A stretch of DNA of 55,083 bases from a virus, in the IMG/VR virus record IMGVR_UViG_3300023284_000540, positions 1 to 55,083 of that record. One strand, 5' to 3'. Every line of letters begins with the position of its first letter. Within the stretch, counting starts at the first letter, position 1. This document shows positions 25,501-33,065 of the stretch, in pieces. The position numbers and the translations under genes were made by a program. The notes below the pieces were generated by a model that was not told the DNA's origin, did not search any database, and saw only the letters and a program-made list of their open reading frames with translations.

Positions 25501-26209
25501 TAAATCCTATCTGAGCTGCCACTGACGCCTGAGTAGCCCCAGCCATGCTGCTAAGCATTAGCTTATGATGTGCGGCCTCACCAGATATGAGAGACCTGGA
25601 GATGGCACTTCTTTCCTTCTCCTGGGCTATTCTCCTGAGTTCCTGCTGCCTCCTTTGCTCGTTCTGAATCTTATTGGCTGCCGTTACCCTTCTATCTATA
25701 TCCAGCTCTCTAGCAGCGGCTTCTTGCCTGAGCTTCTGAAGGATCAACGTAGAGGCAACAGCTTGGTTCTCCTTAACGGAACCTTGAATCGTTAATTCAG
25801 ATGCCTGCTGCTTTAACGCCGCCGCCTGTAAAGCTAGCTCCCCACTTTCTTTCATACCTGCCGAAGTTAGTTTGCCCTGAAGCAAAGCCTTGGATTGGGC
25901 TTGGAGTACAGCCGCTTCATTCCTAAGCCGCTGTCTGGCAGCAGTTACACCCGCCACCGACTGTTTATTGAACTCAGCGGTTAGCTGAGCCACCATAACT
26001 TGTGCTTTCTTGGTAGCAGCCGGAAGGTCTCCGCCAATAAGAGCGGCTATTTCAGCCATCCTCTGCCTTTGATTAGCCAGATCAACGCCAATACCCTTGG
26101 CGAACGCAGATAACTCCGCCTTAGCTGTTCTCAAGTTGGTACGGAACAGGGTAGTCTCCATACCCAGCGTGACGAACAGCTCAGCTATAGGTCCTGTGAA
26201 TCCAGCCAT
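22586..26209 (-). CDS. Tail tape measure protein
   Basis: 1,207 residues, long helical Ala/Gln/Glu/Lys-rich protein with a central hydrophobic region (about 300-350, including VTGLIGVAGTTTVAVAATVL) and the minor-tail signature SADFDKALIQSTANI. The C-terminus (GGLFRANQAFISGVPELILP, later EEMQNQSVENAVITTKEM) is typical for tape measures. Length predicts a tail of roughly 180 nm at 1.5 Angstrom per residue. It follows the frameshifted chaperone genes, the canonical siphovirus order. No operator-like sites occur within it. Confidence 0.95.
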   Translation of the reverse strand: MAGFTGPIAELFVTLGMETTLFRTNLRTAKAELSAFAKGIGVDLANQRQRMAEIAALIGGDLPAATKKAQVMVAQLTAEFNKQSVAGVTAARQRLRNEAAVLQAQSKALLQGKLTSAGMKESGELALQAAALKQQASELTIQGSVKENQAVASTLILQKLRQEAAARELDIDRRVTAANKIQNEQRRQQELRRIAQEKERSAISRSLISGEAAHHKLMLSSMAGATQASVAAQIGFTKGAANQQLALQQVLAVAHRQSQVNMAAATKARAASDTAATLESVSIQRQAIRGLVLSSFLVAGRAGLVTGLIGVAGTTTVAVAATVLGLGAVIKKSADFDKALIQSTANIKGMTAALREGLSAAATSLSNQFPVSAAKIVESMEQIREAGLSAQQAIASWPAFVAFSVAANADLGESIKLLVAIQRGFKTEFNIRTEEDRLKNLELIAKTIVTASREGGQAPLELLQGLAAAASAADKTSNSFQQVVAALTVMGLKNIDASRSGEILGQIMQRLRDEAVQNQKAWDDLVPSLGKAGNTGKEFSDVMKELAKAIGTTDEATNAFNSVQLGLEARTSKFIAVLLKEGATIEEVVASFGNLTSIEDLAAERASNLSDQMTILGQRIANAARVTFGAALVGGLKSALEAIEITNKGLDELQEREFKALDRENRIQEALERRKEIIRREGGRLAVLRLNQDELIRGVIEQVDAELRLIAVTNALAEAEKTRAKIEGGEDPTLGAKDAEAAQRAADARRLDLFEKDFSAKRLKQASLIDQLEELNKIEERGSFNQIRLDRIRADLVEAQKANETKLAKDQLSVEERIAQRRVALILENESLQKRTLDQKQASLDAAAQRDIERERRNFSNDSASQESLAANELIILANTELKKQALRDAAAAKTAKAEQARILAMNKADDAIFRAQLKRDNTQAAIEARVEEAKALRHEDLLNQVDILREQSLEGRANKFTLVMARIDARTAKQIERQRIFYGDDEKNFAALQEAKTLLEEIGGQRRRQVINRIGDDLQSMFNRNIRSAESFQDAMANIFDELARSFEGAVFDMVAAWLTGQSDMVTASKQSGGFGGLFGLITKAIFGGFAPGAGAAASAPTAAVSKDFLNTDILKGLTLPVFDTGGLFRANQAFISGVPELILPGTSGSAVPLDRISGNTVNNFIDARGADVSVVQRITNALEEMQNQSVENAVITTKEMALRGF

Positions 26210-26210
26210 A

Positions 26211-26564
26211 CTAACTCTTCTTCCTCGGGTTGAACGGCTTCAGCTTCCTTTTCTGCCTAGCTCTCTTCTCTGTCATAGCCTTCATACTAGCTTTCAGCTC
26301 CCGACCTCCACTAGCCCCCTTCTCGGAGCCTGATCTAGATGTAATGATTACACTTTCCTTCTTGCCGTCCGGGTACACCATTGACAAGAAGTCGTTTGGA
26401 TTCCACACTCTATCTGATTCTTTTGAACGGAGATACCGGTTGGCTTGGAAGGATGCGATCTGGGCCAGGAAATAGTCTCTAGTCTTGTCCCAATCCAGCC
26501 TCTTGACATCATAAAGGGCAACCACCTTGGCTAGAGTTGACCGCCAGAACTCGTCCTCAGTCAT
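26211..26564 (-). CDS. Tail assembly chaperone, distal part reached by -1 frameshift (lambda T-like)
   Basis: 117 residues from MTEDEFW, but no ribosome binding site precedes that ATG. In the -1 frame relative to the upstream chaperone gene the frame stays open through SSFWLKYWATARALG directly into MTEDEFW, a phrase typical of the extended G-T product. The shift must occur between the -1-frame stop at 26628-26630 and the upstream stop at 26594-26596. The C-terminus is very basic. Operator-like site 10 encodes ESVIITS. Confidence 0.8.
   Translation of the reverse strand: MTEDEFWRSTLAKVVALYDVKRLDWDKTRDYFLAQIASFQANRYLRSKESDRVWNPNDFLSMVYPDGKKESVIITSRSGSEKGASGGRELKASMKAMTEKRARQKRKLKPFNPRKKS
26340..26352. 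promoter_or_regulatory. Palindromic operator-like site 10
   Basis: TGTAATGATTACA, exact. Inside the T-like chaperone part, read in frame as VIIT. Confidence 0.9.
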
Positions 26565-26593
26565 GCCGAGGGCGCGGGCAGTTGCCCAGTATT

Positions 26594-27040
26594 TCAGCCA
26601 GAAGGAACTGGCGGCTTTGTAGGGTCCTCAACCACCTCTGGAACCTTTTCAGAAGCCATAACCATTGCCTTTTCCTCTTCGGTCAGCTCTGGCATGAATA
26701 AGGTCACAGCTTTGGTTATCCTATCTAGGACGTACAGATAATGCTTCAGGCTGTACAGCTTGTCCGCCTCTTCCTGAGTCATCTCAGGGTGGTGGGTCTT
26801 CAACCCATAATACAAGAAAGCCCCGAAGATTTCAGGGCTATGCATGTAAGCAAGGCGGGGCTCCTTGGACATCAAGTTGTACCCCGTGTCCTTGAGAATA
26901 CCCTTCACAGCGTAGTTGTTGAATTCAAGCTGATATTCCTTGCCCTTGAGCATAATAGTGACAATAGGATCGAGCTTAAAGCTCTCCTCGATCCATTTCC
27001 GCCGATCATCACCATTGCTGGTAGTCTTGCTTATGTCCAT
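26594..27040 (-). CDS. Tail assembly chaperone (lambda G-like)
   Basis: 148 residues. FKLDPIVTIMLKGKEYQLEF...YAVKGILKDTG and the acidic helical C-terminus (MPELTEEEKAMVMAS...) fit siphovirus tail assembly chaperones encoded between tail tube and tape measure. Most product should end here; a minority is expected to read on by -1 frameshift into the T-like frame. Confidence 0.8.
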   Translation of the reverse strand: MDISKTTSNGDDRRKWIEESFKLDPIVTIMLKGKEYQLEFNNYAVKGILKDTGYNLMSKEPRLAYMHSPEIFGAFLYYGLKTHHPEMTQEEADKLYSLKHYLYVLDRITKAVTLFMPELTEEEKAMVMASEKVPEVVEDPTKPPVPSG

Positions 27041-27459
27041 ACGGGCTGACCTGTTACTTTCATGGTGACTGAAGCGACCAGCACAGTCCCAATATCAGCG
27101 TTGGGCTCGATGTTGGTAATGTAGGCCGCCACATCCACGGTGTCATCCGAGCCCGCTGGAGGGAAGATTATCTTGAAATTCCTCTTGGTACGGGCATAGC
27201 TGTCCACTCTGACGCCTTTGTGGACGACGTTGGCGGGCACCCAGTTGATACTGGCTTGGACGTTGTCCCCATCAGCCAAGCCTGGGATGAACTCTCTGAA
27301 GAAGCCTGTGGAGTCGTGACTGGTCACATCCAATAGATCAAACTTCACAGCAGGCCCTGACAGCTTGGTGACTTCAGGGACAGTGGTAAACACTTCAGGA
27401 CTAGCCGCATCTCCAATCTTGAGGAGAGTGCCGTCCGCAACCTTTGCTATGGTGGGCAT
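27031..27459 (-). CDS. Major tail tube protein
   Basis: 142 residues, beta-rich: MPTIAKVADGTLLKIGD...FTTVPEVTKLSG, FREFIPGLADGDNVQASINW and the C-terminal TVLVASVTMKVTGQPVW are typical of siphovirus tail tube proteins. Position before the tail chaperones supports the call. Confidence 0.85.
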   Translation of the reverse strand: MPTIAKVADGTLLKIGDAASPEVFTTVPEVTKLSGPAVKFDLLDVTSHDSTGFFREFIPGLADGDNVQASINWVPANVVHKGVRVDSYARTKRNFKIIFPPAGSDDTVDVAAYITNIEPNADIGTVLVASVTMKVTGQPVWT

Positions 27460-27472
27460 TCTAAATTACCTC

Positions 27473-27706
27473 CTAAGAATACGGTGGATCAGTTGTGTCA
27501 ATGTCATTGGACTCCGGGTCATCATACTGCCCAGGATAGGGCCAAGGATGAACGCCGTCATCCAAGTGCTCTTCCATTTTTACTCTCCAGAGTGTCGCAT
27601 ACTGACAATAAATGCACTCGTAGTTGTTGTATTCATGCCACTTAGTTATCCTGTAGCCCCTAGTCTGGTCCTCACTGTCAGTTATGATAATGCGGGGCTC
27701 TGCCAT
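27473..27706 (-). CDS. Small C2H2-like zinc-finger protein
   Basis: 77 residues with YECIYCQYATLWRVKMEEH, a Cys-x2-Cys...His pattern, and a Pro/Asp-rich acidic C-terminus. Inserted between the sugar/methyl-transferase cassette and the tail tube gene. No known function. Confidence 0.65.
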   Translation of the reverse strand: MAEPRIIITDSEDQTRGYRITKWHEYNNYECIYCQYATLWRVKMEEHLDDGVHPWPYPGQYDDPESNDIDTTDPPYS

Positions 27707-27796
27707 AAATACATCCAGGTCAGTATAACAATGCAGTCTTTTGAATTACTATGCTTATTAGACATAGGCTCATACCTAATTTAGAACACAGCAAAG

Positions 27797-27809
27797 TGTA
27801 ATGATTACA
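27797..27809. promoter_or_regulatory. Palindromic operator-like site 11
   Basis: TGTAATGATTACA, exact. Its TAA is the stop codon of the gene at 27805-28611. Confidence 0.9.
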
Positions 27810-28611
27810 TCACAGTTCTAAGCGTCTCCCAGGCTGTGCCATTCTCGATTTCAGAAAGTTTCCATTGGCACCATGCTAACTTGTTGACCCAGTAGTACCT
27901 ATCAGGACGGACCAGGAAATCATTCAGGGAATGGCTGGCAACGGGCCAGGGTGTGGCACCAGCATCCAGGGTTACTGTAGGCACCCCAGCCAACACAGCA
28001 TCTACACCAGAATTGGAGTTGAATGTGACACAGAACTCAGCCCCAGCCAAGTCCTGCTCCAGGGGAGCATCCACAGATAGCTCAGCGCCAACCGGACAAA
28101 CCTCTTTATCACTAGCCCAGGGATGAGGTCTAAACCTGACCCTCTTACCCTGTTGCTTGACCAGTATGTTAGTCACCCCCTGTGCCCACTCCTTCAGGTT
28201 GAGACCATTCAGGGCAGCATCACCAGGAAGCTGTCCGCATATTAGAGCATAACAGCCATCCTCCTTCCAAGGCTTTAGGATGCCGGGCCAGTTGGATTCC
28301 AATCTCTGACCCTGATCCTGGCACTCTGGGAGCTTGCCACGATTGTTCAATCTATCCCAACTTAACGCGGTCCATTTCATACGGTCGGGGAAGAAGCCTC
28401 TCTCCATCAGAAGTAAACGGGCACCGAGGGATTCCATGCCGCCCACAAACTCTTTCGGCTTGTAACCCCAGATAATGGCAATGTCACACTTCGACAAAAC
28501 ACCTCGCGGAACAATTTGTCCTTCAATCCCATGCCGCTTCAGGCCAGCGGCCATAGCATTTGCATGGGCCTTCTGATGCTCACGCTCATTAGTATAAATA
28601 ACGATCTTCAT
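27805..28611 (-). CDS. GT-B-like glycosyltransferase candidate
   Basis: 268 residues from the ATG at 28611, which overlaps the methyltransferase stop (ATGA). MKIVIYTNEREHQKAHANAM starts an alpha/beta domain; the second half has FRPHPWAS and FCVTFNSNSGVDAVLAGVPTVTLD, the donor-site pattern of capsule-type GT-B glycosyltransferases (His-Pro, then Ser/Asn and Gly-Val-Pro). Third gene of a three-gene cassette within the tail module, probably modifying a glycan on the virion. Substrate unknown. Confidence 0.75.
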   Translation of the reverse strand: MKIVIYTNEREHQKAHANAMAAGLKRHGIEGQIVPRGVLSKCDIAIIWGYKPKEFVGGMESLGARLLLMERGFFPDRMKWTALSWDRLNNRGKLPECQDQGQRLESNWPGILKPWKEDGCYALICGQLPGDAALNGLNLKEWAQGVTNILVKQQGKRVRFRPHPWASDKEVCPVGAELSVDAPLEQDLAGAEFCVTFNSNSGVDAVLAGVPTVTLDAGATPWPVASHSLNDFLVRPDRYYWVNKLAWCQWKLSEIENGTAWETLRTVM

Positions 28612-29198
28612 AGGTCTATTCTCCAACCTTCGGAGACATAGTGATGACCGCTCAACCAAGCCACCTTAGCCCCCTCAAACCACTCCCGGAACAGAGAATC
28701 CCATTCCTCATAAGGTCGTTTGTTTATATGGAGTTGCGTGCCATCTGGTAGTTTGGAGTCTCTATTATTTGCCGTGATAAGAACATGCTTCCTGGTTACT
28801 CTCCTTAACTCCTGACAAGCCAGGAAGTCATCCCCAGGAACCAAGTGCTCTATAACGTCAAAAAGTGTAGCCACATCAATGGATCGTTCTGGCAGTGGCA
28901 GCTTATGCGCCTCTCCATATACTACCCTATGACCGTCAATCAAATAATTGACAACCTCTGTGCCGAAATATGCAGAGAATCCTATAGATTTAGCATAGTC
29001 TATCATTTCCCCACGACCACACCCGACATCCAGATAGGTACCTCTGCAAGGTACATCCAACAGGTCCCTCTTAGCATCCCTCGTTCTACACAGCCCCATA
29101 GCATACTTCAGGTCCCGGTATGCCTCATCGTACTTCCTATATTCACGTTGGCGCACTTCATAAGCGATGAGTTTCATTTCGGAGGTTTCAGATGACAT
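28608..29198 (-). CDS. Class I SAM-dependent methyltransferase
   Basis: 196 residues. YLDVGCGRGEMIDYA is the SAM-binding motif I; ATLFDVIEHL is the motif II-like acidic strand; HVLITANN follows. Fold and motifs match the type 11/23 methyltransferases that act on sugars or small molecules. It lies between two putative glyco-enzymes and overlaps both genes. Confidence 0.85.
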   Translation of the reverse strand: MSSETSEMKLIAYEVRQREYRKYDEAYRDLKYAMGLCRTRDAKRDLLDVPCRGTYLDVGCGRGEMIDYAKSIGFSAYFGTEVVNYLIDGHRVVYGEAHKLPLPERSIDVATLFDVIEHLVPGDDFLACQELRRVTRKHVLITANNRDSKLPDGTQLHINKRPYEEWDSLFREWFEGAKVAWLSGHHYVSEGWRIDL

Positions 29199-29802
29199 TT
29201 GCGATTATCTCCTTCCTGAAACACAGAAGCTTGGAGGCTCTGCTACAGTTGATGACGTTTATACCAGCCTTGTGCAGATCATAGAAGGCACTGTCAAAAG
29301 CGGCAATAAACTCTGCATAGTTAGATGCTTTGTCTAGCAAGCCTGGATGACCATCATGCCAATGTGTCTTGTGAGGCTGCGTGCCCATGTCAAAGCCTAA
29401 CAGGAGAATTCTCTTGGCTCCGAACAGCACGGCCAAGTTCAAGGCTTGAAACCCTGAGTTGCCCCCCGGGCCATTGGTCCCTCCCAGATGGATCAGCCCA
29501 GGTGTAAAAGAAACACTAGAAGCGTAATTATACCCAATTAGGTTCAGGCCGTATTTATCACTAGCGTCCTTGCTGCATGTCCACTTTTGACCAGAGAATG
29601 CATTGGTGCGAATGTGATGAAGCGCCCACCAGTCAAAGTCGCAGGCATATAACAGATCAGCCCACGGAGCCAGCAAGTAAGCATTATTAACAGCTACAAC
29701 TTTAGCCTTGCCCTTGCAGTAGTCCACGTCCTGCCTAGTAAGAGATGGACCCCCACCCAGGATAACGACGGTCTCTCCTTCCCATATCCTGGATGTAATC
29801 AT
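29188..29802 (-). CDS. DUF115-like/glycosyltransferase-related Rossmann protein
   Basis: 204 residues. VVILGGGPSLTRQDVDYC, VVAVNNAYLLAPWADLLYACD and ILLLGFDMG resemble phage proteins related to the DUF115/sialyltransferase-like Rossmann fold, often near glycosyltransferases. The start codon lies inside operator-like site 12, read as M-I-T. Role inferred from context: sugar transfer or activation for virion modification. Confidence 0.7.
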   Translation of the reverse strand: MITSRIWEGETVVILGGGPSLTRQDVDYCKGKAKVVAVNNAYLLAPWADLLYACDFDWWALHHIRTNAFSGQKWTCSKDASDKYGLNLIGYNYASSVSFTPGLIHLGGTNGPGGNSGFQALNLAVLFGAKRILLLGFDMGTQPHKTHWHDGHPGLLDKASNYAEFIAAFDSAFYDLHKAGINVINCSRASKLLCFRKEIIANVI

Positions 29803-29806
29803 TACA
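29794..29806. promoter_or_regulatory. Palindromic operator-like site 12 containing a start codon
   Basis: TGTAATCATTACA, exact. On the minus strand its central ATG is the start of the gene at 29188-29802. Confidence 0.9.
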
Positions 29807-30211
29807 CTATACCTTCTGCCACCAAATCAGGAACCGGGCTATCACCTGATGACGCTCCACCTCGCCATTGAACAGTTCCCAATCCATCATGTGCCTGACT
29901 ATTTGCACATGAGCCTCAGTAACAGAGGCTATCACCACGTTGCCGGTGAACCCGAACAGGTAGTTCTTGATGGAGGTCCGCAGAGTGTCGGCAGCCTCAT
30001 AGTCCTTATCCCATATATTGACCTGAACGATTGACCTGGCTAAGTCACTAGCCCCGGTCATCGACTCTAACTCCTTAGATTGTATTTCCTGTACTGTAAC
30101 GTAAGGGTCTCCGGCGTCATTGGGCAATGGAGGGGGACTAATCCCAGCTATAGTGGGACTGGGGAACTGAGTATTGAGCAAGGATACGACTGCCGCTGTA
30201 TGGCTAACCAC
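29807..30211 (-). CDS. Tail terminator/completion protein (DUF3168-like)
   Basis: 134 residues from a GTG overlapping the previous stop. VQEIQSKELESMTGASDLARSIVQVNIWDKDYEAADTLRTSIKNYL is the typical pattern of DUF3168-like tail completion proteins. Lies between the neck protein and the inserted glyco-cassette. Confidence 0.8.
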   Translation of the reverse strand: MVSHTAAVVSLLNTQFPSPTIAGISPPPLPNDAGDPYVTVQEIQSKELESMTGASDLARSIVQVNIWDKDYEAADTLRTSIKNYLFGFTGNVVIASVTEAHVQIVRHMMDWELFNGEVERHQVIARFLIWWQKV

Positions 30212-30662
30212 CAGACACCAAACCTCTCACAAGTTCGGTTACACCTGAATGAACCTCATCCCTAATCTCTGCATCCCGGCCAAAGACAGAATTGAGCAAG
30301 ATACCAGGAGGGGCAGTGGCTGTCCCATTGAACTCAATGAACGGGGCATAGTCTTTGTGAGACACATTCCTGGAATCATTGATCAACTTCTCCCCCCCAG
30401 CCTGCAAAACCACCCTGGCTCTCACTGCGGCTGCCTCAACCACATCCAAGGATATAGAGTCCCTACTGGCTCCAGTCTGCACAGGCCACTCTGACACAGC
30501 CTGGTCAAAACTAGGTCCCATTGCCTTGAGCAGAATATCAACTATAGCCTCCCCAGTGACTCCAGCCTCCAACCTACTCATTCCAAAGGTATTTAGCTGG
30601 ACCCCTACCTGTGTCCCAGGGAGCCTGGACCTTGTACCTGTTGTTACTCTGACATCGGCCAT
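30204..30662 (-). CDS. HK97 gp10-like neck/tail joining protein
   Basis: 152 residues. WPVQTGASRDSISLDVVEA and a C-terminal helix fit the gp10-like head-tail proteins (PVdTGrlr...S pattern). Follows the head-closure gene, as in many siphoviruses. Coupled to both neighbours. Confidence 0.75.
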   Translation of the reverse strand: MADVRVTTGTRSRLPGTQVGVQLNTFGMSRLEAGVTGEAIVDILLKAMGPSFDQAVSEWPVQTGASRDSISLDVVEAAAVRARVVLQAGGEKLINDSRNVSHKDYAPFIEFNGTATAPPGILLNSVFGRDAEIRDEVHSGVTELVRGLVSGG

Positions 30663-31045
30663 TACGGTGTTATTATCTCCAAACGTAACCTGGTGCTATG
30701 TAAGTTACCGTCATGCTCCACCCCCACGATAGGGTAAGAGACTCCGTCTACCTGAGCGACCATAGCATTGGCCTTTATCGTGGAGAAGTACCCGTTCAGT
30801 TTACATTGCCTAGCCGTTACAAGAATATTGGCATCCGAACTACGCCTCTCCTTGTCCGTGGGCCGAAGCTCAATAAGAGGTCCTATACGGCAGGATATGT
30901 TGACTAGACCAGCCACGGCAGTCTCCCCACTAGGCACCTTCTGATTAGCCTTGTTCGTGGTGAAGGTCTGGGTTGCAACGGTGCAACGAGACGGGTACAT
31001 GCCGTCCAGAGTCGCCCTCATTCTGTTGTCTATTAGAGGTCTCAT
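30662..31045 (-). CDS. Head closure (stopper) protein
   Basis: 127 residues. MYPSRCTVATQTFTTNKANQ, CRIGPLIELRP and VDGVSYPIVGVEH form the small beta-barrel pattern of head-tail joining proteins (SPP1 gp16/lambda FII style). Position between adaptor and gp10-like gene agrees. Confidence 0.75.
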   Translation of the reverse strand: MRPLIDNRMRATLDGMYPSRCTVATQTFTTNKANQKVPSGETAVAGLVNISCRIGPLIELRPTDKERRSSDANILVTARQCKLNGYFSTIKANAMVAQVDGVSYPIVGVEHDGNLHSTRLRLEIITP

Positions 31046-31593
31046 CCTTCTCTCATGTTATCTTTAATGACTTTCTCACGGAACCCGGCAGCATCATTGA
31101 TCTGCTCCGCAAGGTCAAATACAGGTTCCAGATAAGCCTGCTTACGGAGGCTTTCAGCCTGGTCCCTCAGAGATTTGGCCAGGGCTGGGCCGTCAGTCTG
31201 AAGGTCCAACACCTTTATTTTCTTCTGGATAAGAGCCTGAGTAGCCGCAATAGAGTCAAGAGCAGCAGCAGCGGCCAACTTGAGATCATCACCCTCTATG
31301 GAAAAGAAATCAGTCAGTTGGGCGTCTGACAGCAGACTATGCTCATAGGTTATGACCACTTCCTTGTCAGTGGCGGGGGCCGTCAGGAAAGTAACCAAGC
31401 CTAGAGCATCATTCAAAGTATAGTCTGTAACCTCCACTTTAGCCGACCCATCAACAGTCACGGTCTGAGTGTCCGGCCTGACCGGGGTGTTTGGTATTGC
31501 ATATTCTAAGGTGGTGCCGTCTCCTGTAGCAGTGGCCCTGTCATACAGGAAAGGATCACCGATCAGGTTTCTCATCTGGGACTCAGTACTCAT
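31042..31593 (-). CDS. Head-tail connector/adaptor protein
   Basis: 183 residues. The C-terminal part (LSDAQLTDFFSIEGDDLKLA..., LDSIAATQALIQKKIKVLDLQTDG) is the helical pattern of gp6/gp15-type adaptors. The N-terminal 80 residues add a beta domain (TTLEYAIPNTPVRPDTQTV). Preceded by a G-rich site, with operator-like site 13 further upstream. Confidence 0.8.
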   Translation of the reverse strand: MSTESQMRNLIGDPFLYDRATATGDGTTLEYAIPNTPVRPDTQTVTVDGSAKVEVTDYTLNDALGLVTFLTAPATDKEVVITYEHSLLSDAQLTDFFSIEGDDLKLAAAAALDSIAATQALIQKKIKVLDLQTDGPALAKSLRDQAESLRKQAYLEPVFDLAEQINDAAGFREKVIKDNMREG

Positions 31594-31611
31594 AGGATTC
31601 CCCCCCTAGAG

Positions 31612-31624
31612 TGTAATCATTACA
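31612..31624. promoter_or_regulatory. Palindromic operator-like site 13
   Basis: TGTAATCATTACA, exact, within a longer GTGTAATCATTACAC palindrome. Intergenic, upstream of the adaptor gene. Confidence 0.9.
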
Positions 31625-31629
31625 CTTTT

Positions 31630-32574
31630 TTACTTGGACTCCGGCTTCATTTCTGAATCGGATTTGAATGCTGTGGATTTGCCTCCCAACAATGTGGACT
31701 TACCCCCCATAAGACGTATTAGATTGGGTATAACCCCTACAATACCACCTGCCAGTATAGCAGAAAATGTACTCATACTGGAAGTCAACACCTTGCTCAC
31801 CAACCTACTGATGGACCCTGAGAAAGTGGACATGGATGCGGGTAAAGCCTTTAGAGTCAACCGGGTAACGGACCCTGAGAAAGTAGACATGGAAGCCGCA
31901 AATGCTATAAGAGCTACCTTTACCCCCGTAAGGACTGCACTGAATGTAGACATGCTGGCGGTCAGAATCTTGTCCGTGAGCTTGGTGACTGACCCAGAGA
32001 AAGTTGACATGGAGGAGGTTAGACTTTTCAAGGTCTCTTTTGTAAGTGACCCTGAGAATGTAGACATAGAAGCTGTGAGAAGTTTGATGGCCACCTTCAC
32101 GCCAGTTAGTACCGCACTGAATGTAGACATGGAAGCCGCCAGTACCTTGTCCGCCCGTTTGACTAGCGTACCTGCAAAAGTGGACATGGATGAGGCTAGA
32201 ACCTTCAGGGTCAGCTTGGTAGTGGCGCCGGAGAAAGTAGACATGCTCGCCACCAGAACCTTAGCCGGTATCTTAATCAGGGTACCGGCAAAAGTAGACA
32301 TGGAGGCTGTGAGAGAGTGTAGGGTGACACGAGTTAGGGCACCAGCGAAAGTGGACATCCCACTAGTCAAAACCTTGTCTGCTCTCTTGATTATAGTAGC
32401 GGCAAATGTTGACATAGAAGAGGTTAGGCTCTTCAGAGTCTCCCTGGCAAGCGCCCCTGAGAAGGTAGTCATAGAGGCAGTGAGAGTCTTGAAGGATAAG
32501 ACTCCACCCTTGCTCAGCGTCCCCAGAGGATTAGGGCGCGGATAATGCCTGAATGGTTGGCGAAATATCCCCAA
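31630..32574 (-). CDS. Repeat protein with 13 SMSTFSG-type repeats, probable virion component
   Basis: 314 residues from a TTG start with GGAGG seven bases upstream. After a short N-terminus it has 13 copies of a 19-residue unit opening S-M-S-T-F-(S/A)-G (two or three copies are 21 long), roughly 57 bp per unit, alternating hydrophobic and basic residues. A regular beta-strand or fibre-like array is likely. Similar LAASMSTF repeats are found in uncharacterised phage structural proteins from memory. It sits between the adaptor and small structural genes. Copy number may vary by recombination. Confidence 0.8.
   Translation of the reverse strand: MGIFRQPFRHYPRPNPLGTLSKGGVLSFKTLTASMTTFSGALARETLKSLTSSMSTFAATIIKRADKVLTSGMSTFAGALTRVTLHSLTASMSTFAGTLIKIPAKVLVASMSTFSGATTKLTLKVLASSMSTFAGTLVKRADKVLAASMSTFSAVLTGVKVAIKLLTASMSTFSGSLTKETLKSLTSSMSTFSGSVTKLTDKILTASMSTFSAVLTGVKVALIAFAASMSTFSGSVTRLTLKALPASMSTFSGSISRLVSKVLTSSMSTFSAILAGGIVGVIPNLIRLMGGKSTLLGGKSTAFKSDSEMKPESK
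31745..32490. repeat. Tandem repeat array (about 57-bp units)
   Basis: DNA basis of the 13 SMSTF repeats; each unit carries a conserved core such as GTGGACAT (plus strand) or its variants. Units have diverged at third positions, arguing for maintained protein-level selection rather than recent expansion. Confidence 0.8.
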
Positions 32575-32577
32575 CTA

Positions 32578-33048
32578 TTATCCTCCAATTTCCTCAATCG
32601 TGATGGTGCCACTCGCCGTAATCGAGTCGGCAGGAGTTGTAGCTAACTCAACCGTTAAACGGGCACTGGGAGATATTACCGGACGGGTCTCAGGGGTCCA
32701 TATCTTTTGCAGCATGATACGAACATTCCAGTGCCATGCGTACTTCGTAACAATCGACCCCGTTATAGCCTTCGTTGTATTGTTCACCTCAACCGTTCCA
32801 CCAAAGGCCGCATCGTTCAGTAACCTGGGGATAGCCGTTGGAGCCGTGCCGCCGGAGCCAGAGGTAGTCTGCCCAGACTTCAGAAGGATAGTCAGCATTT
32901 CTTCCTCTGCATCCTTAACCTCAGTCTCTTGAGATATTTCAAGCTCATGGACCAGCACTATGGAATCTGCGGGCGCGACTATCTCAAACAAGTCCTGCTG
33001 AGCTGTCATCGCAACCCCATCAAATGTGACCGTATAGATTCTTCCCAT
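32578..33048 (-). CDS. Putative structural protein
   Basis: 156 residues, beta-rich (IYTVTFDGVAMTAQQDLFEI, PSARLTVELATTPADSITA, GTITIEEIGG). I recall similar proteins in capsid-to-tail regions of environmental phages; probably a virion decoration or tail-associated protein. Function unknown. Confidence 0.7.
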   Translation of the reverse strand: MGRIYTVTFDGVAMTAQQDLFEIVAPADSIVLVHELEISQETEVKDAEEEMLTILLKSGQTTSGSGGTAPTAIPRLLNDAAFGGTVEVNNTTKAITGSIVTKYAWHWNVRIMLQKIWTPETRPVISPSARLTVELATTPADSITASGTITIEEIGG

Positions 33049-33065
33049 ATTATGCCTCCTTTTAC

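Noticed and set aside
31634-32545. Long open frame on the plus strand (about 300 codons) opposite the SMSTF repeat gene
   Set aside because: It is a by-product of the repeat composition: it lies antisense to a gene with good ribosome binding site and conserved repeats and has no ribosome binding site of its own.
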